From: Thamnaconus septentrionalis
Lineage: Eukaryota > Chordata > Actinopteri > Tetraodontiformes > Monacanthidae
Reading direction: 5' to 3'
Assembly: GCA_009823395.1 (NCBI GenBank)
Contig: CM020517.1
Coordinates: forward strand, 16,477,001-16,541,000
DNA length: 64,000 bases
A program made the position numbers and the translations under genes. How positions within the stretch are numbered: position 1 is the first letter of the stretch; each line of letters begins with the position of its first letter. Of the stretch, positions 50,847 through 62,033 are shown piece by piece. The notes below the pieces were generated by a model that saw only the letters and a list, made by a program, of their open reading frames with translations, ran no database searches and was not told the origin of the DNA.

Positions 50847-51060
50847 GCGAGCGTGGAGGGTGGTGGGGGGTGTGGGACGGTGTTCGGAGCAGAGGGCGTT
50901 GAAGCTATAGGCTCGGTGATGTGCGTGCTGTTGCAGCGAGCCCGGCAGCTGTCCGCTCTGCTCCTCCGAGCGTGGATTTTTTTTTTCGTTTTCTGTTTTC
51001 CTTTTTTTTCGGTTTTCTTTTTTCTTTTTTTTTTCTTTTCTTTTTTTTCTCACACAGGTA
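50341..51060. other. GC- and pyrimidine-rich block with (GT)n tracts
   Basis: Contains a C-rich pyrimidine tract at 50440-50520, a CTATATAGACTGCG TATA-like word near 50552, (GT)n at 50641-50672 and 50813-50844, and a T-rich tract at 50978-51050. It could be a distal promoter or leader-exon region for a downstream gene, but nothing in it is decisive. Confidence 0.3.
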
Positions 51061-51197
51061 CACACAGCTGAGTGCTGCCTTTGCCCCGGGCTCAGTCGAG
51101 GTTGCCCCCAGGTAATACTACCTGAGAGTTTAGGAGGAACATGAAAGCTGACTTCTCAGCAGGGGAGAGGAGAGGAGAAAGTTGCCGGGGTGCAGTG

Positions 51198-51351
<154 letters not shown>

Positions 51352-51522
51352 CAGCGTCCTTCCCCTTTCAGCGTCGCGTCGCTTCTCTGGGCTTGTTTTG
51401 AATTCCTGAATGAATTCCTGAATGACTTCACCCCGCCGAAGGCCTCCACACCTGGATGCATCGCTCTCTTCTTCTTCCTCTTTTCCCCCAATGTAAACAG
51501 TGGATTGGTCGTGAGTATTTAC

Positions 51523-51610
51523 TAGGGGTGCACCGACACCGTACAGGACCAGTACTTGCATTTCACTACTCACCGATATGAGCATATCAGTGAGGCCATT
51601 TCACATGATG
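51523..51610 (+). mobile_element. hAT-like MITE terminus
   Basis: TAGGGGTGCACCGACACC followed by GTACAGGACCAGTACTTGC and CACCGATATGAGCATATC is the terminus of a common fish hAT-like family whose ends read TAGGG.TGCACCGATACC. The same terminus occurs inverted at 62790-62820. The opposite end is not visible here. Confidence 0.55.
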
Positions 51611-51764
51611 GAATTACTTGGATTTTTGGATTTTTCCACAGATGTCATTTGAACAACATTCCTCAGCATGTTTTTCCAGAACATGATAGTTAATCATGCT
51701 ACAGAATATCAGTGTAAATCACTAAATTCAGGTAAATCTAAATTAGATCTCCCGGTGATTCCCG

Positions 51765-51895
51765 GGCTCGGCACTGCTGCTCCCCACCGCTACCTCAGGG
51801 GACGATGGGTTAAATGCGGAGGACATCAAATTTTGCATCCTTTGGGATGTTACAATCGACTACATTACTTTTACAACTTTAACTTTAACTTTAAA
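51765..51895 (+). mobile_element. Teleost SINE fragment with an ACTTTA-type tail
   Basis: GCACTGCTGCTCCCCACCGC, GGGGACGATGGGTTAAATGC and GGAGGACATCAAATTTTGC, then an ACTTTAACTTTAACTTTAAA tail, match the body and hexanucleotide tail of a common fish SINE. Its 5' tRNA-like head was not identified. Confidence 0.6.
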
Positions 51896-51899
51896 TTCC

Positions 51900-53125
51900 A
51901 TCTGTATATTTTCAACATTTTATATTCTGTACATACTTACGGTGATATACATTATTAATTTATCATTATTTCATACCTGCACTTTATGGCAACAGTTGAA
52001 TTTATACATATAGGTTTGGATTCACCACATGACAACGTATCACTGAACAGTTGATCCTGATATGATGATGCTGCTATCTTATGAATATTTTTTTCTTTCG
52101 AAGAAGGGCAAGCATCTGCAGTATTCTTCCATGGCCCAGTGCAACTCTTCTGCGAAAAAGGTCAAACCCTTTTACCCCAACTTTGAGAATGGCCAAAACC
52201 TTTCGTGTGTCTTCTCAAAGCACTGAAGTTCATTTGTTTCTCTCCCAAACTCGCGTCTGGGCCAGAGTCAACACATACCTGTGATCTCTATGAACATTCG
52301 GTATTTTCACATCATCTCTGAGAGATACATCCGATGGGCAGAGGCCTCAATTGTGCTGTCACGCGCACGGCAACCTGTCATTTATTAATCGGTTGTTAGA
52401 ATTTGCAGTGAAAAAAGCAGCAACAGCTCTGACATCGTGAACATCAGATTTGCTACAATATTCAGTAAGTCCGGGCAAATTATTCCAAGTCATTGAAGGA
52501 ACAAAACAGATCCGTCTCACAGCGTTTTCCGAGATGAAAAGATCGCTTTAATTTGACTTGACAGTAGGATGAAAACATGTCTATTGTCTGTGGGATATTT
52601 CTCTTTTTTTTTCCCCTACGGTGAAGCACAAGGCCATTTCAATTACAGCACGCGTGTCAAGTCAAATACATGTCGGCCCTTGTTCCCTCTTAAGTTTCAT
52701 GTTCAGTCACGTTGAAGTCGCTCAAACGAATCCGGACTCTCATTATAATTCGAAAGTATCGGACACAAACCGCAGAGTTTTAAATCATTAGCATTTTACA
52801 CAGTGCAACTGCATGAATAGGATACTGCGAAGAATTGCGCAGACAAAGTAGAGCCTAATATTAACTCATCAGAGTCTCACATATGATGAATGTTCATAAG
52901 ATAAACAACGGGGCCATAAATGCCCTGACACTGCTGAAGGAGCCGATTGTAGACTTTAAAAGTTCGGATTTTGTTGGTTTTCACTCGACGTACTTGGTGT
53001 TTGAAGCAAAATGAGAGAAATCTCAGGTTGCGCATCAAACCATCATGTGCAACAATGACATCCAGCTGGTAGATCAGATAATATTGAATCATTGTGAGCA
53101 ATTCAGGAACTATCTCCTTAACCAA
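51900..53125. other. Intergenic DNA, no gene recognised
   Basis: AT-rich unique sequence with no repeat family I can name and only short frames. Confidence 0.5.
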
Positions 53126-53129
53126 AGCA

Positions 53130-53159
53130 TGTATATATAAATATATATATCATATATAT

Positions 53160-53251
<92 letters not shown>

Positions 53252-53252
53252 A
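53130..53252 (+). repeat. (TA)n array, about 120 bp
   Basis: Imperfect TA/ATAT repeat with self-complementary blocks either side of TGATATAT, able to extrude as a cruciform. Confidence 0.95.
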
Positions 53253-53519
53253 TTAGTCTCAGACTTGTTTGAAAGTTTGTGTTCATGTTAATCTGTATCG
53301 ACTTCATGACGTCAGCGGTTTTAAACAAGCAGCACGTGTGTTTGGCCTGTCAGTGAATTCCACACGACTGAGAAAACGACCCTTTTTAATTCTTTTCAGG
53401 AAGTGTTTGTGAGCGTGTGCTTTGCTGGAGGCGGTAAACAAAGTCCTAAATATGCAGTTATCTGGAGAGCAATGACGACCCCCCCTCCCAGATAATTAAT
53501 TGTGCGATTTCGCTCTGCT

Positions 53520-53680
53520 GGAGTGCAGGATGAAAAATAAAGTTTTGTGAATGTATTTAATTTGGGACCCTCAGAAGCCGGCGGTGGCAAGCTTTACCTG
53601 CCAGCTGATAATATATTCATTTCACCTTTTGGTTGGCAAATGAAGGTCATTAATTCTTTAAGGGCTAAACGGGTTTAAAA
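53520..53680. promoter_or_regulatory. Candidate conserved non-coding block
   Basis: GAATGTATTTAATTTGGG, CCAGCTGATAATATATTCAT, TTTTGGTTGGCAAATGAAGG and TCATTAATTCTTTAAGGGC occur in 160 bp of unique DNA (an NFI-type TTGGC, an E-box and homeodomain words). No conservation test was possible. Confidence 0.28.
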
Positions 53681-54439
53681 AAAAAAAAAAGCAACATCAT
53701 CAACAACAACAACAAGAGCAAATCATATCCATATCATGGCTGCAGTCTCAACTTGTACCACTAGGCCTAGAACACTATACAATCTTACTTTCTCTGTCCA
53801 CTGGATTTGTGTACTTTATTTTTTCTGTCTTTCTGTCATTCCCTTCTTTCCTCTTTATCGTCAAGATGTTCCAATTCTCAGTTGACTTTCCACTGATTAC
53901 GTTCAGTGCTGCCTGATACATGTTTACACAGAAGATACGGACGAATAAGCTGAAGATCCTGTAAGTCCAGCACGGTGGGATCTTTACGATAAAAAAACAG
54001 CACCTAAAGGTCCTCTTACTTAAGTGCTGATATTTCTGCCTCGGTGTGGTGCATCCCAAGGCGTTGATGCGTGATTTGATGGACAATTGTTTTGTCCAGT
54101 CACCTTCAAAGTTGTTGTTCCCCCCCCCTCCTTTCATTTGGGAGTGTCAGGTTGTGAAACTGCAAAACGATGAGAAATCAGGTCACGGCAGAATTGTTCC
54201 AAACACTCAGGTTTCTTTACACTCTAGCAAAGTAAAATTTCCCGAGAAGAATTTGCAAGACAATGCAACCAACCCCCCGCCCCCTACAGGCCCATTCCCA
54301 TCTTTCCTCAGACAAGCGAAGCAGCAGCGCTGCTCTGAAATCAACTTCAAGCTCCAACTCGTCTCCCAGCCAAAATATCACTCGTGGCCCTCTGACCCCG
54401 TGTTTGGTGTCTCCCGGTCCGTTTGCTTCAGACGGCGTT

Positions 54440-54715
54440 ACGCCGGGCGAGCCACAGCCGAGACGACCCTGTCATCGGCGGCAGATGTAGGGGCCGCGGC
54501 TGGCATGCCGGTGTCACTGCCCGAACAGCTGTTGCCGCCGAGCGCTGGCCACTCTCCCCGGCGATGATGGATGACTCGGACTTGTTTAGCCGCCGTCGCC
54601 GTCCCACACAACTTCTGCGCCTGTTGGATTCTCGCAAGCGAGGCCAGGACACGCGGCTCGATACAACAAAACAGCTGCTCTCGCTCTACACAAAACATGG
54701 CTGGAATTAAAAATG
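54440..54715 (+). other. GC-rich insert with a small open frame, next to a MITE
   Basis: An abrupt GC-rich segment in AT-rich surroundings. A frame at 54564-54710 encodes an Arg-rich peptide beginning MMDDSDLFSRRRRPTQLLRL with a C-terminal LLSLYTKHGW. I recognise no domain. It ends about 110 bp before the MITE at 54823, so it may be cargo or the body of an unidentified repeat rather than a gene. Confidence 0.25.
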
Positions 54716-54822
54716 ACTCTTTGAGAATAGAGTTTTTTTTTTTTGTATTTTTATAATTACTGATATTTCTTTCAGTGGTTGTGGAGTGGAAGTTTTATGT
54801 TCAGAAAGAGAACCTGTGTTAA

Positions 54823-55263
54823 GTGTGTGATATTGGGAGATTTTGAAGAAGAAACAGCAACATTGAGTGGTTACATTTCAGCATTTTTCACTCTCCCTCC
54901 CCCTCCCGAGCTTGCCAGTGAACTACGGTGGCCTGCACACACAAACGTGGATACCACGTCCACCTTCCTCTCCGTTGGTTTATTTGAGGACGCCAGCGTT
55001 CACCTTAAATACGAAAAGTGCTGTCAGGTGGTCTGGATTGTCCCCATAAGGCTTCCTTAGAAATATGAAGGTGCAAGATGACAGCTAACTGGAAGCAAGA
55101 GCCTTGATCCATGTTTATTCTTATATGAGAACCATTCTAAGGGTAGGAAAACCAAATTACTTTTATTGTACTGCGATTATACACTTTTTTTTATGTATTT
55201 ATGTGCAGTATATTAAGCTTTAATCAATATAAAAATCATAAATCAGGCCAAATATTACACATT
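54823..55263 (+). mobile_element. MITE, GGTCCAGTGTGTAA family, near full length
   Basis: Follows TTAA (54819-54822) with GTGTGTGATATTGGGAG, then AAACAGCAACATTGAGTGG, CAGTGAACTACGGTGGCC, GGCTTCCTTAGAAATATG and CCATTCTAAGGGTAGG, ending AATATTACACATT. About 440 bp. It is the opposite orientation to the copy at 34343-34736. The right-hand TTAA has decayed. Confidence 0.7.
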
Positions 55264-56580
55264 GTAGATGCTGCTGGATGACGGCTTTAGTTTTTGGGGT
55301 TTTATTCTGACATCTCACTCCCTCACCACTGGTCAGTGTCACCGGCCAGTAGGTTTCCTGAACCTGCCTCTGGTTTGACAGGAGACTCTGGCACTTTATG
55401 ATCCTCCTCCTCCACTCAGAGCATCATCACATGCCTCTGAACTTATGGACTCATGCACAGTTTTGGATTCCTGGAGCATTAGCATTATTCATCATTTAAT
55501 GCACTGTACTTCATTGTCATGCTAATGTAATCTATACATGAGACACCCATTGCACGTCTAGCCGTCCAAGAGGAAGGGATCCCTCCTCTGCGGCTCTCTC
55601 TGATCTTTCTTCTTTCTCCCTGTCTAGGAATTTTTTTCTGAGGATGGATGGTCTTGCATTTGTAGAGCATGCAAAGGCCTTTCACGTATACTTTATTTGC
55701 GAGCTTTGGCTTGGCCACAGGAAGCTGCCCTCAAAACACTCCTTCAAGAAAAATCTGATTGGTCCCCATCAATTTCCTGAACAGAAAGTATGTCCAATCT
55801 CCTGCCAAGGTTTGACTCCTCTTTGCATCTGCTTTCCAGTCGGCTCCTTCCATAGTTTTGGAATTTTTCCACTGGATCGTCTCAAGAGATGGCAGCAAAA
55901 TGCCTGCAGTGGCTGTAATAATCCTTTGGGATGACTCAGACCAATGAAGTTACCTTCTTTAAGTGTGTTTTTCTTGTCTATTGAAGTCTTCGATTGGGAC
56001 ATTGACGCCACTGCAGAAAGTATCGAAGTGCCACATCACACTGTTGGAGTTTTCTGTTGTTTTTGCGCCTGAAGCTCAAGACTTATCTCTGAAGAAGCCT
56101 CGTAGTTTGCTGAGGGGAGACGGCAACGCCAGTTGGAAAGAAGAGCGAGCGTGGAGCTGCGAGAGAGGGATTGCCCTCAAGACTTTTATTTCTAAAGAGA
56201 ACGCTTGAATATGCAGATGATTCCAACGTTCTAGATCAGCAACTCATTTCCCACCTGATAAGTGTGGAAAGGAATTCTCGCCTACACAATTTCAGAAGAC
56301 TCCCACATGTCATTCCGAGCACTTAGCAGCATGCTAACGTGAAATCAAATGCTATGTTTATTCTTGCCATTTTAAGCTTCCAGACCACAGATGCAGACTT
56401 CATTCATCATTCATGTCATGATGATTTCAATATATATATATTTTTTTTTAGTTAAATCAGATTTTTTTCTTTTCCTAAATTTATTTACAGGTCTGGTAAT
56501 ATCTCAGGCTCCCATGCTAGCGCGGGGATTTCGAGAGCTGACAGCATAATAGAATGATTATTCAAATCTGGTTAATGCTG
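55264..56580. other. Intergenic DNA, no gene recognised
   Basis: Mostly unique sequence. GCTCAAGACTTATCTCTGAA and GAAGCCTCGTAGTTTGCTGA near 56070-56115 vaguely resemble a dispersed fish repeat. No convincing frame. Confidence 0.45.
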
Positions 56581-56684
56581 GAAATTGGAAGTGCAAAGAG
56601 GTTGAGGGGGCTTGACTGAAAACAGTTGGGGGTCGGGGGGAGGGGGGTGGTGGGGGTTGAGGTGGATGTGTTGTTGTTGTTTTT

Positions 56685-56900
56685 TTTTTTTTATGCAAAT
56701 TGTGTTAGCGAGATGCAAATGGACCCAGAATGGAGGTCAGACGCGGAGCTGCAGTTTCTCCGGCGATGGCTGCGGCCGCCGAAGAGGCAGATTTGAATTA
56801 AATCTCATTGAGAGATTTTGCCGTGTCTTCTATGCAAATTGCGTCGTCATGCCGGCACCGCCGCAATTAGCCGACGGATGACGACGGTCGTGTTTTCCAG
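56685..56900. promoter_or_regulatory. Candidate enhancer with three perfect POU octamers
   Basis: Perfect ATGCAAAT octamers stand at 56693-56700, 56713-56720 and 56832-56839, all in the same orientation; the first two are exactly 20 bp apart. TTTGAATTAAATCTCATTG and CGCAATTAGCC lie between or beside them. No repeat family was recognised. Octamers bind POU-domain factors (for example BRN2/POU3F2 and OCT1). Function is inference. Confidence 0.42.
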
Positions 56901-57763
56901 CGGCTTACTCCGGCTCGTCGTCTTCTCCGGCTCTGCATATCCTACAGGCGCGTGGGTAAGAGGCAGCGCGGACGGAAGGGGTGAGGGAGAGGGAGAGAGA
57001 AATCTCTTCTTCTCCTCCCCTTTTATCTCCGGCTGAATATTTTTGTACGCGCGGCTTCTCAAAAGCCTGTTTCCTCTCTTCAGTGGCCCGTCGAAAGCGG
57101 CTTGCTGCTAAGGAGATAAGGGGCTAATGCTTCCCGGCCGCCTCCGGAAGACGAGCCTGTGATCACCACTTGGCCACCTGAAGATGCGCTGTTCCTGCCT
57201 CACTTTGGTGTCTTGCGAGGATAAGGAGTTGTCTGCTGTATCTGCTCGCCAGACTGATGTTTTTCACGCCGCGCTCCGCGTCCTGACTTTTTGTCAGCGT
57301 TCATTACAAGAAGCAACTTGCGGAAGGGATGTAATGATCTCATTTTCTTTTGCATGTTATCACAAACATGCAATGTTGTGACACTGAATCCAACACTCAT
57401 AGCCACCTGAATATGGAAGATTCATTCTTGCTTCATCTGTGTCTGTCATTGCTATTGCTCTCAGATTGCCGGGAACAGGAGATGATGCCAGGAACATTAT
57501 AGATGCAGGTCACCAGTGGCATTACATGGGACCAGTCTGGTCCAGTAATCAGTAATGGAGTTGATATTGGTGAGATTTATACATCAATTATTTTGAAACT
57601 CCAATTCCAGAGTGAGTTTTGTTCTAGATCGTGAATTCCCTGAAAAAGAGAGCAGACGCAGTTAATCAGTGGATCACCAGTTTGTAAACTCCTGTGTGTT
57701 TCTCAACAAAAAGCAAGACAGTGTGTAAGGCCAGCAGCTCTAGGTGTAATAATGCTGCTTCCA

Positions 57764-57803
57764 TCCATCCATCCGTCCATCCATCCACCCATCCATCCAT
57801 CCT
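57764..57803 (+). repeat. (CCAT)n tetranucleotide repeat
   Basis: Imperfect CCAT/CCGT/CCAC units, about 40 bp; the complement is the TGGA-type motif seen at 26959 and 28435. Confidence 0.9.
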
Positions 57804-58047
57804 GAGCTGATCCAGAGCCCCAAGGAGCCCTAAACAAAAAGTCCTGCCGTGTGGTTGTGAACCGTGATCCATGTCAACCATTGAACCATTACCACCCGGA
57901 CATACTTGACCATAGAATATACACATCATAGATAATATTAATAGTAATATATATATAATATTATTCTTTTTTATCATTCTCCTTGTTATATCCAATAAAA
58001 AACAAATATTCTCAGGGCACAGATGTCACTTGCTGCATTGCTGTTAT

Positions 58048-58092
58048 GCTGGGTGACAGATTCAATTTCCCCCTTGGGTATGAATAAAGTAT
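58048..58092 (+). mobile_element. Non-LTR retroelement 3' tail
   Basis: TTCAATTTCCCCCTTGGGTA followed by TGAATAAAGT is the 3' terminal motif common to several fish LINE/SINE families. The reverse complement is seen after the GATA array at 13909-13955. No body of the element is recognisable upstream. Confidence 0.5.
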
Positions 58093-58959
58093 TAAGCAAT
58101 CAGTAACGTACGCACGGCGGTGAGCACACGCTGCAAACTCACTTTTCTTCTTCGAGGTGCAGCGCGGAAATTAACGCCGCTGCCTGTTTCGCCTTCGTCA
58201 AACAAATAGTGTGCATGTCTGCCACAAAGTCTGAGCAGAGTTCCAACCTGGAAGTGGCTCTGTGTGGTGTCTCGACGTCACTGTTATTTAATCGCAAGGC
58301 ATCAAACTTTGAGAGGGGAGGGGTTTTTTTTGTTTTGTTTTGTTCATGCCCTGAGGGATAGCGTCATTTTTGCGTGATGTTCAAGAACTTTCTAGGGGGC
58401 GTGCCTCCACGGGCACAGAGGGCAGGGCACTTTTAGACATTGTGGGTCTGGTTTTTGATGTACTCTGTCTGCGCCACACAGCCATTTTGGGGCAAGTGAT
58501 GGCATGAGTCCTCGCTTTGCTGTTTAAATCAATATCAATCCATGAATTTTGACCTCTGCTATGGATACATTTAGCATGAAAAAGTATTTTCTGTATTTTT
58601 TCAGGATTTAGTGTGTTTAATATTTAGCCATGTTTGTGTTTTTAATGTATCCTAGAGTAAATTAAATAGTAGTAAACTATTTTTACTCAATGCAGAACGA
58701 AAACCAGGTCTGACGTAAACGTCTTTAAATTAAGCAGCCACACATTTTCCCACCATCAATGATCTCTTGAATTTGTAAGTCAGACTTTAAAGTGTTTTGA
58801 TTAATTGTTCAACTTGTACTTATTGTAGGGAAGCTATTAGTTTGCTGCACTCTCGGATGGCCTCCTTTGAAAAATTCAGGGGCCAATAAACACATAAAGC
58901 TTACCTGGCAAACCTTTTGTTAGCAACAACTCAAAGTGGCTAATGCCCAATGATTTAGC

Positions 58960-59260
58960 GAAACTCTTTGTTATTTACGACGCTTAGCTGTGCTAATTAA
59001 AAGCTAGACTGGGACATTTAAGGCGGCCATAAATTAGTCGTCCGAGAGGCAGGTGTTTTGCGATGGAGTGCCTGCTGAGCTGTAAAAGCGTGGAAATTTA
59101 TCTCTCTGTCGATGGGGGTTTTCTTTACCTGGCAACCAGGGTGGCCCCCTCGAGTGAGCGAGGACCATGTTAAGTCTCAACGCGGGCTCTTTTCCGAGGC
59201 GTCGGCGTTGACCCGCGATGGAAATAAATTTCATCTTTCAACGTGAGGGCGGGGGAAAAA
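58960..59260. promoter_or_regulatory. Candidate conserved non-coding block
   Basis: GTGCTAATTAAAAGCTAG, CCATAAATTAGTCGTCC, TTTACCTGGCAACCAGGG (an RFX X-box-like half palindrome) and GGAAATAAATTTCATC lie within 300 bp of unique sequence. Motif texture only. Confidence 0.28.
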
Positions 59261-60375
59261 ATTGAAATATCAGAATTCACCACGGCGCGCGTCTCTTCCT
59301 ATTGCACCAGATGATATCTCCCACCATACACAGTATTCCCATGCTGTAAAATTCCATTACGCCGCTAAAATGACTTGTCCTCCCTGCTGCAAAAGGTGGC
59401 GTCTATTTGCAGATTCTATCATCCACTGGGGCGCTAACCTCCCTTTCCAAAACACACTCTTCCACGGGCACCTCGAAGCAGTAATGATGTGCTGTATGTT
59501 CAGGTGTTTCCTTGGATGGTTCTGGAGTACTGAACCTAATGGTCCAAAACCCCTTTTGTCCATTAAATACATAGGGTTCTTATTGCAGTAATGACCCAGA
59601 GACACAGTTGAAGCTCCTATTGCACTATAATTGAAGTCCTGGCCAGCTAGCACACGCCATCACGCTCTCACACCTTTTAAAAAGAACAACAACAACAACA
59701 AAAAAACAATCCCCAAACTCACAAACGATATTCCAATCTAATTTTGTCCGCACCCAACTGTATAGGTTCCTTTTTAGGCGATGTTAAGTGCGCATCCAAA
59801 GCAAAGCGTGGTAATACAACCTTCAGTGTCAGGTGACGTTGAGTAAAGAAAAAAAAAAAACTCAGCAACAACAGCCCCATTGACTCAAGGCGTATTTCGT
59901 ACGCCTTCGAGACTCCTCGCTGTTCTGCGTGAACAACACCTTGGCGGTTTTGGGTGGTACCGGTTAATCCGCCAATTAACCGGCAACAGGATTTAGTATC
60001 CGAGGCCTATAGCATACGAGCCGACATCTGTCACACCTCGCTGGGCTGGAGGTGTGAAGTTTTGATGATGCCTTGCGTAAGCGACCTGCCTGGGCGTGGA
60101 GATGTACCAACTATGAAGACGGAAAGCAGCAGTAAACCGGCAGTAAGGAGGAAATCCAGCGTCATATTCGGCTGTCAATGCATTTCTTATAGAGATCGAA
60201 TGAAACTTAGCGCTATTTTGGATTTTCCCTCCGTTTACCACTGTTGCTTTGAGACAAGAAATTGTGCGAACAATTGTAGCAAAAAAAAGACATCAACTGC
60301 AGAGTTTTGTGAATAACTTCTCTCTGCGAGGGATTTTCCAAAATCCCAGATTTAGTGACCTAAAAATATGTCCGC
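59261..60375. other. Intergenic DNA, no gene recognised
   Basis: Unique sequence with an AAC repeat near 59683 and an A-run at 59849. Short frames show no family resemblance. Confidence 0.5.
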
Positions 60376-60650
60376 AGGCGGCACTCACCTCACAGCACGA
60401 AGGCCATGGCTTTGATTCTGACCTTTCTGTGTGGAATTTGCATGCTCTCCCTGTGCCTGCGTGGGTTCACGCTGGGTACTTTGGGCTTCCTCCTACAGTC
60501 CAAGTTCGTGCACACGAGGCTGAGCGGCTCCTCTAAACTGTCCGCTGACAATGTGAAGCGTGTAGGGTGGTTGGTCTCTCTGTGTTGACCCTGCTGGGTG
60601 TGACCCGTCTTCGCCTCAACACAGCAGGCATAGGCTGCAGCAACCACCAC
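60376..60650 (+). mobile_element. Teleost interspersed repeat (LINE-like family)
   Basis: CTCACAGCACGAAGGCCATG, CTTTCTGTGTGGAATTTGCA, GCTCTCCCTGTGCCTGCGTG, GGCTTCCTCCTACAGTCC and AGGCATAGGCTGCAGC follow in order and match the forward strand of the repeat seen inverted at 29290-29475. This copy is longer and includes the CTCTGTGTTGACCCTGC segment. Confidence 0.65.
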
Positions 60651-60684
60651 AAGCAATGATCGAAAATGTGTGTGCACTTCTAAC

Positions 60685-60800
60685 TCTAAGTAAAGATGGA
60701 CAGAACAGAGGCCAATGCGGAGGTGCCAAAAACCTGCATTCTATGGATTTGCCAGCAGGGACTGCCAAAAATGGTTGCAAAAAAAGCACAAAATACATAT
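60685..60800 (+). mobile_element. MITE fragment, CCTGCATTCT/GCCAGCAGGG family
   Basis: AAAGATGGACAGAACAGAGG, then CAAAAACCTGCATTCTATGG, TTGCCAGCAGGGACTGCC and GGTTGCAAAAAAAGC. It aligns with the left part of the element at 37320-37705. Confidence 0.65.
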
Positions 60801-60868
60801 CTTTACAAACTGTTTCAAATATTTCTCTTGGCTTAAATCGCTAGTAAACAAAAAATCATAAGAGGTTA

Positions 60869-61170
60869 CGTGTGTAATATTTGGAGATTTTGAGAGGAAA
60901 CAGCGACATCAAGTGGATACATTTCAGATTGCAGCACTCTTTGGCTCACCCTCCTTCTCCTGAGCTTTCCAGTGAGCTACAGTGGCCTTCACATACAAAC
61001 CTGGATACCTCGTCCACCTTCTTTTTATAAGAACCCTTCTATAGTAGGAAAACCAAATTACTTTTATGGTACTGTAAGTATACACTTTTATTAATGTTCT
61101 TATCGGCAGTATATTAGCTTTTACCAATACAGAAATCATAAATCGGGCCAAATTTTACCCACTGGACCTT
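60869..61170 (+). mobile_element. MITE, GGTCCAGTGTGTAA family
   Basis: GTGTGTAATATTTGGAG at the left and AATTTTACCCACTGGACCTT at the right bracket the family interior: AACAGCGACATCAAGTGG, CAGTGAGCTACAGTGGCC, AACCAAATTACTTTTATGG and GGCAGTATATTAGC. About 300 bp. The flanking TTAA is not preserved (TTAC at the left). Confidence 0.7.
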
Positions 61171-61935
61171 GAAAGGCCCTCAATATGTCGGCCCTAAAAC
61201 TGGCCTGAAAGTTGTGGGCGTGGCTACAGTTTAGCCGGAATCAAGTGTAGTCTGCACTAACTGTCCAGTCATTGGCTCACCTTCGCCCACCACGCATCCA
61301 AATCTGGACACTCAAGATGAAGTATCTATCATCAACCAAACAAACTCATATCATCCCATCTCTCACCTGGAACCCCCTGTGTCACAGCTTCCCCTCCACC
61401 AGTTGCCGCCGCCACCGCTGCCGCCGCCGCCGCCCTTTTAATCGAAGTGTCTAATTGCTCCGATCTTTGCCGACCTGCGCATTGTCAACACGCGAGTCAT
61501 TACAAGGCGAGACGGTCAAAGCCCCCCACCCAACTTTAACTGCATGTGGGGGTGGGGGTGGGGGGGCTAATTGGGTCGCCTATAAACAAAGTCGCCCGGA
61601 GGATGCGAGCGTATGGCGGAGATAGCATCGTCACACCGCGGCTTATGGGATCATGTGCGGCGTGTTAAGGGGATTAACCTTTTCTTTCCTCCGCCGCGAC
61701 GTATCGCCGCGCATCGCCGTGTCTCGTTTTTCACCCCGCAACCGCGGCCTTTTTCAGCGCCTCTCTCCTCTTATCTTTTCCCTCCCCCGCCCGAACCACT
61801 CCCCCACCCCATCGCACACCCCTCCTGTCTCCCCCACTCTCTCTCTATCTCACTGCCTCGGCCCCTCATGCGTGCAGTTCTGTTCCCGCCACCTCCCCTC
61901 CATCTCCCCCCCGCTCCCCACATGTCACCCACCAG
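61171..61935. other. GC-rich, CpG-bearing stretch, no gene recognised
   Basis: (CCG)n-like run at 61408-61434, a G-run at 61545-61567 (potential G-quadruplex), a TATAAACAAAG word near 61582, and a C/T-rich block 61760-61920. It could contain a promoter or leader exon but no element is decisive. Confidence 0.35.
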
Positions 61936-62015
61936 CAGTGGCGGAGCCAGAAATGTTTCCTTGTGGGGGGCCACAGGGTGAGATCATGACTCGCATATAG
62001 GGGGGGCCGGCCTGA
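61936..62015 (+). mobile_element. hAT-like element terminus
   Basis: CAGTGGCGGAGCCAGAAATG, then TTGTGGGGGGCCACAGGGTG and ATCATGACTCGCATATAGGG, matches the terminal sequence of a fish hAT family (ends CAGTGGCGGAGCCAGAA). No partner end is found in the window. Confidence 0.55.
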
Positions 62016-62033
62016 AATGTCTGCATGACTTCG

